NCBI RefSeq assembly: GCF_907165205.1
Contig: NC_058189.1
Span: 14,568,001 to 14,632,000, forward strand
Source of the DNA: Coccinella septempunctata
Taxonomy: Eukaryota; Arthropoda; Insecta; Coleoptera; Coccinellidae
Length of the DNA: 64,000 nt
Reading direction: 5' to 3'
Positions 1-11,142 of the stretch are shown one piece after another. The notes beneath the pieces were generated by a model, which was not told the origin of the DNA, ran no database searches, and worked only from the letters and a program-made list of their open reading frames with translations. The first letter of the stretch is position 1. Each line of letters starts with the position of its first letter. The position numbers were made by a program, and so were the translations under genes.

Positions 1-253
1 GATTATTTAGGACTATGTCGTAGATGCATCGCACCCTCATGAATCAGTGGATGCAACTTGGTAACATTTCTCGTTTAATATTCCCTCAAATTAGTTGTGT
101 ACATAGTATCGGTTCTTGGAGGCGTATCATTGAACATCGGGTCATTTGTTTGAAATCGAAACTCCAATTCATACGATATGTATCAGGATGTGAAATGAAA
201 GATCGTTATTATTATTTATAATAACATCGCCAAGATAACTTCGATGTATCGAT

Positions 254-665
254 TCATCTGAGTCGGGCCCTCGTTACTTGAGTCTCAATTGTTGTACAAC
301 TCGCCCGTTGCAAGCATTCTGCATTCGAAACTTTGTGGAACCATCTGATGTGCATTATTTGTCTTAGATTAGATAGTTGTTGCGTTTTTTCAAGCTGTTT
401 AATATGTCGCCTGTAGGGCGTCCAGCTTTCGCTTTCGTAAAGAAGCGCTGGGAGGACCACTGCTTTGTAAACAGCTGACTTGGTCTTCAGATTGAGGTCG
501 TGATTTTGAAACACTATGTCCTTTAGCTTAGAGAATGCCCGTGATGCCGAATTGATACGGTTTTGTATTTCCGTGTTTTTTCCTATTTCCTAACGAATAA
601 CCACTGATATATCTAAGGGAGATGATTGCCCAGTATAAGGGTCTTGTAGCGTTCCTCGAAGAACT
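254..665 (-). pseudogene. Non-LTR retrotransposon ORF2 fragment (C-terminal part)
   Basis: The minus strand encodes an 86-residue open stretch (254-514) with the LINE-type segment KAVVLPALLYESESW, followed by RRHIKQLEK and by HIRWFHKVSNAECLQRA. This is the region C-terminal to the reverse transcriptase in RTE-like and related elements. Upstream, to about 665, the same element continues in other frames: RINSASRAF is readable near 545, and a stretch near 620-650 aligns with the fragment at 53554-54160. Both fragments therefore come from one family. It is 5'-truncated, frameshifted and has no catalytic domain. Clade assignment (RTE-like versus another clade) is inference. Confidence 0.7.
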
Positions 666-2890
666 GAAAAACAGAAGAATCATCACTTGGAAGACCGAAC
701 CTGGTCGAAAGGCCCTCTAGGTCAAAAGCAAGATTTGGAATATTAAAATATAATTATTTCAATACTGAAGGGATTTCTGACGTCGAGAGTGACCCTTCAT
801 CAAAATCAACAGAGAATTTTTGACGCAGAGATTAATTTCACAGTGCAGATGGAGAATAAGTTATGTACCTATGATTAATTATTTTTTCCTTAGTTATCAT
901 CAAGTCTTCGAATCAGTTTGATAAAGGCTGTATTATTTACATTTTCTTTCTAGTTTTCTGCTCTGGTTTTCTGTTTTATGTAAATGGAAAAAAAGCCCTT
1001 CAATATTAAAAGCTTATTCTGTAAACACATTTTTCAGCATTACACTAGTCATGGGGAGACAGGGTTTTTTTACTGAGGTTCTTTCCTAAGCTCTTGCTGC
1101 GAAGGACTTAGGGAGATGATTCCTCGATGAAAATAAGCAAGGGTAGTTCCAAGTTTTTTTCGAAATCGACCTCCCTTCCAAGATACAGCCTTTGGAAGGC
1201 GATGACGAGTTGAGAGTTCGTAATTTTTTACGGGTTCTAAAAAACTCTGAGTCATGAAACTATACATAATATGAAGCACTAAGTAGATGTTATTCACACA
1301 ATTTTTTAACATCTCATAACTTTATTATTAGGGGTTGAAAATAACAACCTCTTATAATTTTCCTTCAGAAATTGTTTTAGTGGGATAGATTTTCGAAAAA
1401 TGAAATTCTCTCATGGTTTCCCATTCAATTCTGGAGAAAAAAAGTCTTTCGATACAGTCGATACTTTTCACGGAATAAATAAAAACTTACAAGCAGTTCT
1501 GAGCACTGTTCATTCCATTTCATCGCCGACGCCAATATTGAGCATAAATGATTTGAGAGTTTGAATAGTAGCATCGTGTGAAACCATCAGAAATATACTA
1601 CCGGGATATTCGAAAGAATACGAAGGTTTATGAGGCAGAGAGTTGATGCATGTATTTTAGTGGGAGGTAGTCATTCTATGGAAATGAACAGTGATCAAAC
1701 CTGGTTGTAAGTTTTTGTTTATTCCGAGAAAAGTATTTTTATTGACGGTAATATAATGGGCACTATTGTAGATATGCTTTACTCTATGAAACATATTTTA
1801 TTCTCAACGGGGTATTGTAGCATATATGCAAATGGTGCTGAAAACTTCCATTAAGAATTTATCTTACCAAAAGTATCGATTTTGAATTTTACGTACTATA
1901 TCCAAGCTCAATTTTTTTTGAGAATTCACAACGAAAAAACACTCTGGAAAGCAAAAATCTTAGACCTTTTCGAATACACTCTTCAGTCCGCTATAATTGT
2001 GATTTGAACTGAGGATTGCTGTATGATGGACTGCTATCAATGAATTCCACATCAAAATTATGAAAACCTTTGAGTTTATTCGTGAACTAATCCTCACAAA
2101 CTCTTTCAATGTGAGTCGTAAGCCGAAATAACGAATATATAAGCTAGCGTAGCATATATTCCACGATGCACATTAAAGCGTTGAAATGAATGACTTCATT
2201 TCTAATAGATTCCGAAAAACTTTGATTTACTGGAGTTCAAATATCCTTTTTAATCCTGTTGATAATTGCGGCCGAGGATCTATCAGACACGAAGACTATT
2301 CATTTCGTTTATGCCACTCTTTTTACTAGAGAGTTCTCTTTATATGCCCACTCAGATACTTATGTCTTCCTGAATGAACATATGATTGCCTAGAAATTTC
2401 TGGATTAACGTTGAACATCAGCATCGATGCAAAAACTTTACTCATACAAAATTCAATTAATCTATGTTGGCAATATACAATATACATATATATTCTTTTG
2501 ATAAAAAGCATTACAATTTTTAACATCGAATAATATAGCATGTGTAGGAGATACAGTTTTAGCAGAGGTAAGCGTTGGTGTATGATACAAGATTACAAGA
2601 GCTTATTGAAAAATCTCAGTAAAAAACCCTTTCTCCCCGTGAGTGTAGTGGATTGTAAGAAATGGAATTGTTCACGAAATAAGCAGAAATATTATATATG
2701 GAAGAGCATCTCGCACTGCAAAAATTGATCCTTTTTTCGACAAATAGAAAAATCCAGTAAGTCTTCTGCAAGATACCAGAAATTTTTATTTGAAATAGAA
2801 AACAAAAGCAGAAAAAAGGTTAGATAATAAAATTAGATAGCTCAATCAGATTGACCTAAAATTGACAACCCAATTCAAAAAAAGATTACG
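666..2890. other. Intergenic, no supported feature
   Basis: AT-rich sequence. The short open frames here (for example 1070-1312, 2326-2541 and 2540-2728) have low-complexity or unrecognisable translations, and I see no splice-flanked coding blocks, terminal repeats or tandem arrays. Confidence 0.5.
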
Positions 2891-2924
2891 AAACTGCATG
2901 TTTAGACCTAAAACCATCCTGAAA

Positions 2925-3492
2925 TTAATAAATAGGACAATGATTAACCAGATGATTCATGGTTTCTTCTGGTTCACCGCATTCACAACGTACTTATTCC
3001 ATTCAGGCTGCCAAATGCCCTTGTCTCTTATATTCGAATTAACGAAATGGTTGGACCATAATGGTTTACGGTTTACTAATCATATTTTGTGGAATATAGG
3101 ACAGAATAAGAAAGGAATGTATTCGTAGGCAGACAAATATGGGACGGTACAATGTTTGAAAGAATATATGAAGATCTAATAGTTCCAGTTGTAAATCTCA
3201 TGGAAATTTTTTGCACATGAGAACTTTTAAGCCAAATGGGACAAGAATATTCAGCAGCCAATAAAACCAAAGCTAGAGCTGCCTTTCGAAGAGTATTTGC
3301 TTCAGCACCCCATGAAGTACCAGCTAGTATATGCAAGATATTATTCCTAGTTTTGAACTTATGTGCCAAAACAGAATTATCGAAAACTACGCTCAATTTT
3401 CTATATTTTTGATGATTTTCCAAATGGAAACACGAAACCTCGGTTTTATTCGAGTTAGGACGCGAACGCCACTCGAAAAAATAATTTCTCAA
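2925..3492 (-). pseudogene. LINE reverse transcriptase C-terminal remnant
   Basis: The 138-residue minus-strand frame 3076-3492 contains VSCFHLENHQ, then LAHKFKTRNNILHILAGTSW and ALVLLAAEYSCPIWL. These are the post-polymerase 'thumb' motifs typical of insect LINE ORF2 proteins (usually RTRNNIL...LxGTxWGA...ALVxSxAEYxxPxW). Further downstream, in another frame near 2960-3020, the cysteine-histidine terminus CECGEPEETMNHLVNHCPI is readable, which is how such proteins normally end. The piece between them is frameshifted. It is a dead, 5'-truncated copy with no polymerase active site. Its sequence differs from the LINE families at 254, 34429 and 60623, so it is a separate family. Confidence 0.8.
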
Positions 3493-3924
3493 AATTTCTG
3501 AATCTGTAAAAATCTCGGTAAAAATATTATTCTCTACTTATGCATCTAAAATCAGAATGACGGAATGCAAGGGCAATATCATCAGCGTATTTGAATTTCT
3601 GAGAAGAAGTAGGAGGGATATCACACATATATCTATATATTGCATTCCTGTTTAAAGTTCATCATTATAACCTGTTTGCAATAGTGAACATCGATGGATT
3701 TTTCTAACATATCGATGTATTTTTTGCTTCACCCTAGTCACAATTATTTGATGTCATATGGTCAAAAATTTAAAAAATATTTCCAGTATATATTTTATGG
3801 CATCACTAGATGTCATCAGTAATATCAGAATTTTCTAATCCTGTCCTGTCTAAACTATTCTAAGGAATACAATGTTTTGTTAAGTTTGGTGGTTTTGTAT
3901 TTTTGTGATTTAAGTGGGGTCTAT

Positions 3925-4165
3925 TAGTGAAAGCTCTGATCTGTTGTTGTCAAGTTGCTGTCCATTTCTTTCCAATTTTGTTTTTGCAAAGGCTACTTAG
4001 ATCAATGTTAATTACTTCTATATTAAGACAATCTTTAACTCTGCCTTTATTGATAGGGTCTGTGATATTGTCGACAACATTACATTTGTATTTTCCATAT
4101 ATATTTTCTAAAGCTTTCTCTTGTGCTGCTAATTCATCTGTGAATATAAATAAATAAAATAAGAA
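3925..4165 (-). pseudogene. Possible LINE ORF2 remnant
   Basis: The minus strand has an open stretch beginning FTDELAAQEKALENI and ending INIDLSSLCKNKIGKKW before a TGA. The second half resembles the segment between the RNase H-like region and the terminal zinc motif of I/Jockey-type ORF2 proteins, where a conserved aspartate is followed by a WQxxW-like run. The match is short and by eye. An unrelated decayed coding sequence is possible. Confidence 0.25.
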
Positions 4166-4363
4166 AAAAAGCCACAGCGCTCGAGAGTGTATTTTGATGA
4201 TCGTATATGTAAATGAGTATATGTATAAAAGTGTATATTTTTTTAATGTGTAATAGATGAATGATAGTATTTAATGGAGTATGTCTCGATGCACAGTGTA
4301 ATGGTATTTGAATTTGTGAATACTGTTTTTGGGTTTGTACCTGTTTGTATTCTTTTGTAGTTG

Positions 4364-4383
4364 AATAAATAAATAAATAAATA
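4364..4383 (+). repeat. (AATA)n tail, probable LINE 3' end
   Basis: Five units of AATA end a non-coding stretch that begins around 4240. CR1- and RTE-type LINEs commonly end in short simple repeats of this kind, so this is plausibly the tail of a plus-strand LINE 3' untranslated region. No coding part of that LINE is visible. Confidence 0.45.
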
Positions 4384-4646
4384 TGCCTTAATATACCAGA
4401 GGTTTCATTTTACTCGATCTATTTACAGGGAGGAATGCATTTTCCTGTTCCTACGGGAGATTTTGAGGTGCCTGTGAAAATAATTTCTTCATTATGGTAA
4501 TGAGGTTTGCGATCTTTTTTGAATACATTAAGAAAAATCTCAATAATTGGTCCTTTCATTCCCCATGGTGAGAATATTGTTCGTCATGAATGCTTTTAGG
4601 GAAATGGGTTTTCAGTAGTTGGTGGTTGATTGAGGAGGGTGTTTCC

Positions 4647-5296
4647 TAATTGAATGTCAATACTTATGGGGGTGATTTTTGGGCCCATTTCAAGAAAAAA
4701 ACTTTATATGAACATATGTCTTAAACGTCTTACCTTTTGAGATACAGGGTAGTTAAGTTTTCAAAAATAAATCATTTATTATCAATATCTACAATACTAC
4801 TTCAAATATTTCAATGAAACTTGTCATACATGTATACTATGAATCAAGAGGCATTTTTTAAAGTATCACTTTTTTTTTTAAATTTCCACCAGTGGCTTTC
4901 GTACGTAATTTGACCTACCCATTTTGGCAGACATTGATGGTACGCCACAGATTTTTCCTGAAATAAAAATTATATTCGAAATTCCCAATCGTTTCTTACC
5001 AAAGTTGATCACTTGCCTTTTTTCAATCCGATTCACGGTTTCCGCTTAAAAAAATAGAAACCGTTTCTCTGCATGATCATAAGAATATCCCTACTACATA
5101 CATATGACAATATCACCATGCAGGGACATACGTAGATTTAATTTTTTTTGATGAAACCCGTGCGTCGGACTAAAAAAATTCAAGAGATCAAATTTGCTCA
5201 TAGTTGAATACAGTCAGTGGCGTGCCACTGACTGTATTCACTTTTTTTGTTGAAATGGGCCCGAAAATCAACCTCATAAATATTGACATTCAATTA
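4647..5296. mobile_element. Foldback/MITE-like element with internal hairpins
   Basis: The arms at 4647-4700 and 5241-5296 are imperfect inverted repeats about 55 bp long sharing taattgaatgtcaata and gggcccatttcaa, separated by about 540 bp of non-coding sequence. Just inside the right arm is a hairpin with perfect 15 bp stems (gaatacagtcagtgg and its complement, 5206-5239, loop cgtg). Just outside is another with 9 bp stems (gtcacctat, 5302-5323). No transposase is encoded. Terminal inverted repeats plus subterminal hairpins fit a non-autonomous DNA element; the superfamily is unknown and no target duplication is obvious. Confidence 0.6.
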
Positions 5297-6227
5297 TATA
5301 AGTCACCTATATAAATAGGTGACTAGTAAACGAAATTGAAGCAACGAAATCAGTGAAGGACCAAGGAGTGTTAGATTACTACCTACCCGTTTTGAGTTAA
5401 ACGAATGGATCTCGTTCCAACTCCATCCATTATTCTGCTTTTTTTTTTTTTTTAATTCTGCTCATTGCTTAAGTTTTTATTTTCTCGCTGTTTACATCTA
5501 AACATAAGGATAGTACACGTCATTCGATTCAACGCAAATGGAAGTCAACTCTTTCTGGAACACCTTTTATATAGTGAAATATAACAGAGTAGTTCGATGT
5601 TATTACTGGAACAACTTCCAATAGGGATGAATCATTGATTATAAACTTATTAACTTCTCTCAAAATAAGTTTACCTCCGGTCATATATTATAGGAAACTT
5701 GATTAAACTTTTCACCTTCAGCAATGATATAAGGAAACTGGTATCGCACTAACTCCTACAATGGCGAACATGTCTCATCGAGGTCACCCAAGATTAAATA
5801 ACGGTAGCCTAGGGGGGTATTAGAGCCTTTCCCTCTAGTGGCAGCAAAGCCAACTGCGCTCGATGAAAACAAGATACCCTCTGATATAGTGGCTTGCCTA
5901 GGAACGTGACCTGATAAAGAATGATCCTTGCTTGTCCTCTGGTATCCTAACGATGCCAACATATTGTTCAGAGGTGATCTTAATCGCCATAACATCGATT
6001 CGGCTTACTGAGAATATGTAATAAAATGCAAAAAATATACTAGAAATGCTGGTGTTAAATATGGGAGCATAACAGTAACTGTTTTCTATATCCTTATTTG
6101 GATTAGTTGTGTAGATCGTAGCAAATCTTCTGGCGAAAATGATGTTTTTTTTTTTTTTTTTTTCCCTCTTAGTTGGCACTGAACATAGTTCTTCAGCCAC
6201 ACACTAAAAATTTTGACACTAGGTGTT

Positions 6228-6530
6228 TTATATTAATATGCCATTTTTGATAATGTGTTCTACCAAGATATCGTAGACGTTTTTGTTCTCGGAGGCTAGA
6301 AGAGCCTGTATATTTACTGGAAGTTGCATATTTGTCTCCAATAGTTTTCCAATCAATTCGTGTTTTTCTCTAGTTTTGCTACAACTAAAAATCAAATGGT
6401 TTAGATCTGCGATTTCTTCGTCTTCTGCGCATAAGGGAGAGTTTGAGATTCCAATCTTATGCAAATGCTCATTAAATAGTCCGTGATTGATTTTCATTCT
6501 CGTAATTATGGTACAATACTTCTTATTCAC
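6228..6530 (-). pseudogene. LINE ORF2 C-terminal zinc-motif fragment
   Basis: The 100-residue minus-strand frame reads TRMKINHGLFNEHLHKIGI, then SPLCAEDEEIADLNHLIFSC. This matches the C-terminal end of I/Jockey/R1-type LINE ORF2 proteins (LTRLRxGH...SPxCxC...TxxHLIxxCP), with one of the expected zinc-binding cysteines apparently lost. Everything upstream of this end is absent, so the insertion was either strongly 5'-truncated or later broken. It shares no obvious sequence with the other LINE fragments in the window. Confidence 0.7.
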
Positions 6531-6608
6531 ATCGAACGCAAAAATGTGTGGTACTTTTTTGGGGAGGTCGGGGTGTATGAGGAAAATGATGTATGATATG
6601 CGAAAATG

Positions 6609-7175
6609 ATGTATTTTTTATGAAATATCTTTGAAACGACACATTTTGAAATAACCATTTCAACCGTTTCCAAAACAAAAAATTATTTTAAGCACTTAAA
6701 AATTAAAAATAAAAATGGGTATTTAAAATTTAAAGCGTTTCATCTCGATTGCACAAGTTGGCAACATCGACTGAAATATGCCTTGATAATAAATGACAAC
6801 AAATACATTATCTTGATGAGATAGACAAAGATGACTGTCTATGAAGTCTGCGACGAAAGAGGAAGGTCGTAAAATTTTATGGGATTTTTATGGCCGATTG
6901 CAGTTGAAGCTCGCCAGTAAGTACGCGCCTGTAGATCAACAGCTATTATTTTATAAACAAGCTGATCGGACATTGTTCTTTTCATTGTCTTGTATGCGCT
7001 TTTGCCTAATCGTAAACTCCGCACAAAGCGATTTAAATTTTAAAACCCCATATTTAGAAGATGATTTTGAATATTTTCCGCGGTGAATTTGAAAAAATAA
7101 TGAATGGAACTCATAATTATTCAGTTTGAACTTGCATATGCAGTGATAACCCAAATTGAGGAGAATTCCCCATTT
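6609..7175. repeat. Unclassified dispersed repeat, copy 1
   Basis: This stretch aligns along its length with 20013-20556, starting at tgaaatatctttgaaacg and ending at aattccccatt. The copies differ by scattered substitutions and one gap of about 25 bp, and flanking sequence is unrelated. An open frame of 81 codons (6841-7086) is shared in part. By hand count, substitutions fall about equally on all three codon positions (11, 11 and 9), so the frame is not under coding selection. There are no clear terminal repeats or poly(A). Class is unknown. Confidence 0.75.
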
Positions 7176-7282
7176 CTTCAAACCCTTTGGCGTCCACCAT
7201 ATTTGAATTTATAAAGGAACAGATTCAAAGCCTTATATTTGGTGAAAACTTATTTATTCGATCGGACTGCAAATGCTCGTCT

Positions 7283-7328
7283 GCTCTACCGGTTTCGGTG
7301 AGTTAATACATCACCATTTTCAGGAGCC
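7283..7328 (-). ncRNA. Degenerate type I hammerhead ribozyme (Penelope-type)
   Basis: On the minus strand the order is: stem I strand GCTC, core CTGAAAA, stem II GGTGA/TCACC around a 9-nt loop, GAAA, palindromic stem III ACCGGT, cleavage triplet GTA, and stem I strand GAGC. This is the hammerhead layout of arthropod Penelope-like elements, where the core is usually CTGAAGA. Here the G at the catalytic G8 position reads A, which should abolish cleavage. No Penelope reverse transcriptase is recognisable nearby. The flank (to about 7345) probably belongs to the same relic. Confidence 0.6.
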
Positions 7329-7345
7329 GAGTAACAGGACAAGAT

Positions 7346-8594
7346 GCAGCAGCCATGTTATAGCTTTCCAGAAGAGTAGAAAAAACTGAGTGTCACAAAT
7401 ATTCGTCAGCATATTAAATCATTACAATTTAAAAAAAATTAGGATAAATATATTCAAGCAAGATACAAGTTTTAAATCTATCAGCATCAGTAGGTAATAT
7501 AATCATTATAAAAAACAAAGTACCTGTGATAAGAAGAAATGACTTCAATTATAACATGAGCAATAATTGAGTCTTACTTGTATCGACCAACAGTACATTT
7601 TCTAAAAATCCAAGTTTCGTTGAAAAAAGAGAGTCACAATTCTTCATTTCTTTCCGCATTTAGGCTTTGTTGAATTTCGTTCATTCATAGCTTTTGAAGG
7701 AATTTCGATTTAATCCCTTCCTGTAAATTCTTCGGAAAATTTAAATATTATGCGAACATTTTTCGCAGTTTTACATAAAAAGCTAAATTTCACAAGAACC
7801 ACAGATTAGAGACCAAACTAATCACACATTCGTGAGTCTAAGGAATTCTCCGAATGGAGAAATCAAAGATAAGTGAGCAGGGATTTATATGGACTTCGAA
7901 TCATCCTGAATATATAATTTAAAAAAATGTAGCCAGATGACTTATTATATTTTTCAAAGCAGTAATCCATCTGGGTCACTTTGAATGTTTGAAACTTTTG
8001 ATATTTCAAGCTCCTCCTAAAAGGGCTTTTATCGATCTTCCTTTTTAGAAAACATGTGTACGGAACAGTGCTTCAATTTTTCATCGATTAAAATAATATA
8101 TTGGGGGAACTTGTTCATACAAGTTGACCTGTGCTCATGCATGCATTCTCAGAATTCAGAAGCAATCAAAATAATAATTCATCGGTTCGAAAATTGTAAC
8201 TGGTCGATAAGCTTAGTCAATTACCTACCGCAGGCCCGACAATGAAAATCCATAATGAAATTTCATTCGGCCATCGTTGCCGAAACAGGCCAACAAATAA
8301 CAATGTAGAACAAGATCAAGCGGTCGTGTCCAGCAACAATCGCCACAAAATTAAATCAAGCTTATCTTTGCGGCCGTATCGCCCCTGGTCCATAGCAAAT
8401 CCAGCAGTCCTTGTGACCAGGTAATAAACCTCTATTTCCTCTAATCCACCCCACACAATTCCGTTGATTTTCATCGGTTATCGATACCAAACACTGCGGG
8501 ATACACATCACATATATCTAGATATATATGTTTTCTGTAACGGCCCAAAGAAAATGGAAACAACGATGTGATTGAATTGTGAGTTTATTTAGTA
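7346..8594. other. Intergenic, no supported feature
   Basis: No recognisable coding sequence. 8200-8430 is less AT-rich and holds a 60-codon frame (8242-8424) followed directly by a splice-donor-like cag|gtaata. The translation is not recognisable and no partner exon is visible, so no gene is called. Confidence 0.4.
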
Positions 8595-9816
8595 CGAGGA
8601 TGTATTCATATCTAGTTAGCCTAGACCAGTTTCATGCATAAAAAAATATTGCGTTACCATAGCAACGAACAATAACTCATTAGAAGTGCCAGTGTGAAGT
8701 TTGAGGTTAAAAAAGTAAACCAGAGTTACGCAATAAATTAAAAGGAAGAACCTGTATTTAAAAGGGTTAAGAGGTAAGCAGATTTACGAAGATATGATTA
8801 ATACCCTTGGTTATCATTGTCCTTCGTATTCGACCGTGTAAAATTGGACTGCAACCTTCAAAAGAGGTAGATTTTCCATTGAAGATGATGATCGATCGGG
8901 AAGGCCAGTTTCTGGGTCAGTCCCCGAAAATATCTATGCAGTTCATGACATGATTTTATCAGACCGTCGAATTGGGCTAAAACGGATATCTGAAGCACTG
9001 AATATTTCATACGAACGCGTTCATTATATACATAGTTCACGTCAATTTGGACATGAGAAAAACTGCTGCAAAATGGATCCCCAAATATTTGAATGTTGAT
9101 CAAAAGCGTGCAGGGTAGAAGCATCGCGTTGGATCTGTGCTCGATTTGAAAACGGTGTAGACTTCTTAATCCGAATTGCTAGTATGGATGAGACTTGGGT
9201 ACATTTCTACGATCCGGAAACAAAGCAACAATCGATGCAATGGCGACACTCTGGTTCTCCAAGACCTAAGAAGTTTCGTGTCAAAAAATCTTCTGGAAAA
9301 GTTCTTGCTTCAGTGTTTTGGGATTGCCATGGAGAAATCATGATTGATTTTTTTGGATAAGGGTAGAACAATAACCGCAGATTACTATTCGACATTAATG
9401 ACCACTTTGCGGAAAAAATTTAAGAGAAAAGACGCAGAAAGCTATTCAAAGGTGTTTTGTTATTGCGGGACAACGCCCCTGCACACAAATTTCATGTTGC
9501 CATGCAAAAAATTCGTGATTTAGGGTTTGAATTACTAGAACTAGATTTATCTTCATCCGCTTATCATCTCTTTGCTCGACTAAAAAAAAAAATTAAAACG
9601 CCCTAAATTTTTTTCCTACGAGGAGGTTATAAAAGCTGTGGCAGTCTGGTTTGCAGAGCACGAAGAAACATTTTTTTTCAAACGTCTGGAGACATTGCAG
9701 GTTCGTTGTAATAAATTTATCCAATTAAGAGGAGAATATGTTGAGTAATAAAATATTTTGATAGTGAAATTTTGTTTGGTTCTATAGTAGGCTAAGAATT
9801 TTTCAAGATATCCTCG
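8595..9816 (+). mobile_element. mariner transposon, complete ends, broken transposase
   Basis: TA dinucleotides at 8593-8594 and 9817-9818 flank inverted repeats of about 40 bp (left cgaggatgtattcatatc, right complement cgaggatatcttgaaaaa). The 1.22 kb between carries a plus-strand mariner transposase in several frames: a DNA-binding part from about 8870, MDETWVHFYDPE at about 9185 with the first catalytic aspartate, SGKVLASVFWD, and LRDNAPAHKFHVA at about 9460 with the second. The third aspartate region (normally SPDLAPSDFHLF) is degraded near 9545. Multiple frameshifts and stops make it non-autonomous. A related C-terminal fragment lies at 42470-42724. Confidence 0.88.
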
Positions 9817-9818
9817 TA

Positions 9819-10200
9819 TCTTGATAATAATTCAAAGATTTGTCCAAATAGAAAATTGTATTATAATGATTATTAATAATATGAAAGTAAAATATAAATA
9901 AATATAAAGTAAGACTAAGTTCACTTAAAGTGTGATACAAAACAAATATATATATATAGAACACAACTTTGTTTTGTTAACGTACCTCAGCAACGATAAA
10001 TTCAACCAAGAATTAAAAATCATAAAACAGGCAGCAAAAATTAATGATTTCGAAGGAGAACAAGATAATAGAAAATTGATCCCCATATCATATGTTGATA
10101 CAATATGTTCAATTGTTTTGACTTCCATTGATGCAAGATGATGTTTGTTGACGAATTTAACATCTTGTAATTATCCGTTTATTCCTTCGAGAAAGACCCA
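9819..10200. other. Intergenic, no supported feature
   Basis: Very AT-rich, with a short TA run near 9945. Overlapping opposed frames (9925-10128 and 9932-10141) have no recognisable motifs. Confidence 0.4.
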
Positions 10201-10204
10201 TTCC

Positions 10205-10724
10205 CTAATAGCGATGCATCAGATGCATATCATCTTCGAATTGATTTTTGTAAATTCTACCTTCTTCAACTTTTAGCGGAAAAAGATTACCAACATCATC
10301 TCTCCTCAAGCTACTGCATATTATGTGTCAAGGAGTATTTTCAACTTTCTTTTCTAAATCTTCTATTTTTCTGGAGGCAAAGTTGAGCTGCTCAACTTGT
10401 GTACTTAACATGGTCATTGTCAAGTCTGTTTGTATAGCACAGCCTCTCAATCTGCTTTGCCCTGCTTGCTCTGTATCACTTCCTTCGTTGAACTAAAAAA
10501 TAAATAGAAAATTTTACATATTTTTAGTAAGTTATACCTTTATAAAAAAGTATTCGCAAAAAATCACTGTATATTCATTTTTATATGTATATGAATACAG
10601 ACATAGATATTCTTCTAAGGTACCTACCCGTTACGAAATGTCTGGTACATACTCTTTGGTTTCTAATAGTTGATTCAGTTAGATCTTCTCTCTTGATTGT
10701 TGCTAACCACATATCCCTTCTTTT
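10205..10724 (-). pseudogene. THAP-domain gene relic (two exon-like blocks)
   Basis: Block 1 (10724 to 10628) is bounded by an acceptor-like tttttcaaag and a donor-like acgg|gtaggt. It reads KRRDMWLATIKREDLTESTI, then VCTRHFVTG, which is the C-terminal half of a THAP zinc-finger domain (conserved W and CxxHF). Block 2 starts after a good acceptor (tttattttttag, exon from 10492) and reads GCAIQTDLTMTMLSTQVEQL in a coiled-coil-like run. It then meets TGA at 10328-10330 and stays open to TAG at 10205-10207. In THAP proteins a QTDLTM-type coiled coil often follows the domain. The blocks do not join in phase, and the usual connecting exon and the N-terminal C2 half are missing. It is either a decayed host gene or a THAP-bearing transposon relic. 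Confidence 0.6.
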
Positions 10725-10799
10725 CTTTGAAAAATCGTTAATATGTAGGTAATGCAAAGATTTTGTCACAGTAGGTAGGTATACGACAAAAACTAAGCT

Positions 10800-11142
10800 C
10801 ATTGTCCCGATCTGCAAGGCTTCTACAATTAACCATAATACATGTTACAGGCATTTTTCTTTCGGAATAAAACTTAGTTCTCACTATTCACTATACATTT
10901 CAAAAAAACTAAACGATATTTAACACCAATCAATGTCAAATATTCAGAAAAAGCTTCCAAAAGTTCCAAATTAGGAAAGGTAAACAAACGTTGTTTGCCA
11001 ACCATCCGCCATATCGAAATATTTTGACAGGTCGTTGGATTGCCTACTTTCCATGGCCAACCGAGTGCTAAAATAAAAGAGAATGGAGTATACATTAAGT
11101 GACACAGCACAGCCGTCTGTGTATCTCCTAATGGAGCCTTTA
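10800..11142. other. Sequence between THAP relic and Tc1 element
   Basis: Minus-strand frames cross this stretch but have no recognisable domain. An acceptor-like ttttattttag lies near 11070, followed by an ATG-rich run, so a lost exon of the neighbouring THAP relic cannot be excluded. Confidence 0.3.

Noticed and set aside
6841..7086. 81-codon frame shared with 20223-20456 as a possible small gene
   Set aside because: Substitutions between copies are about equal at the three codon positions, and the second copy ends early in a stop.
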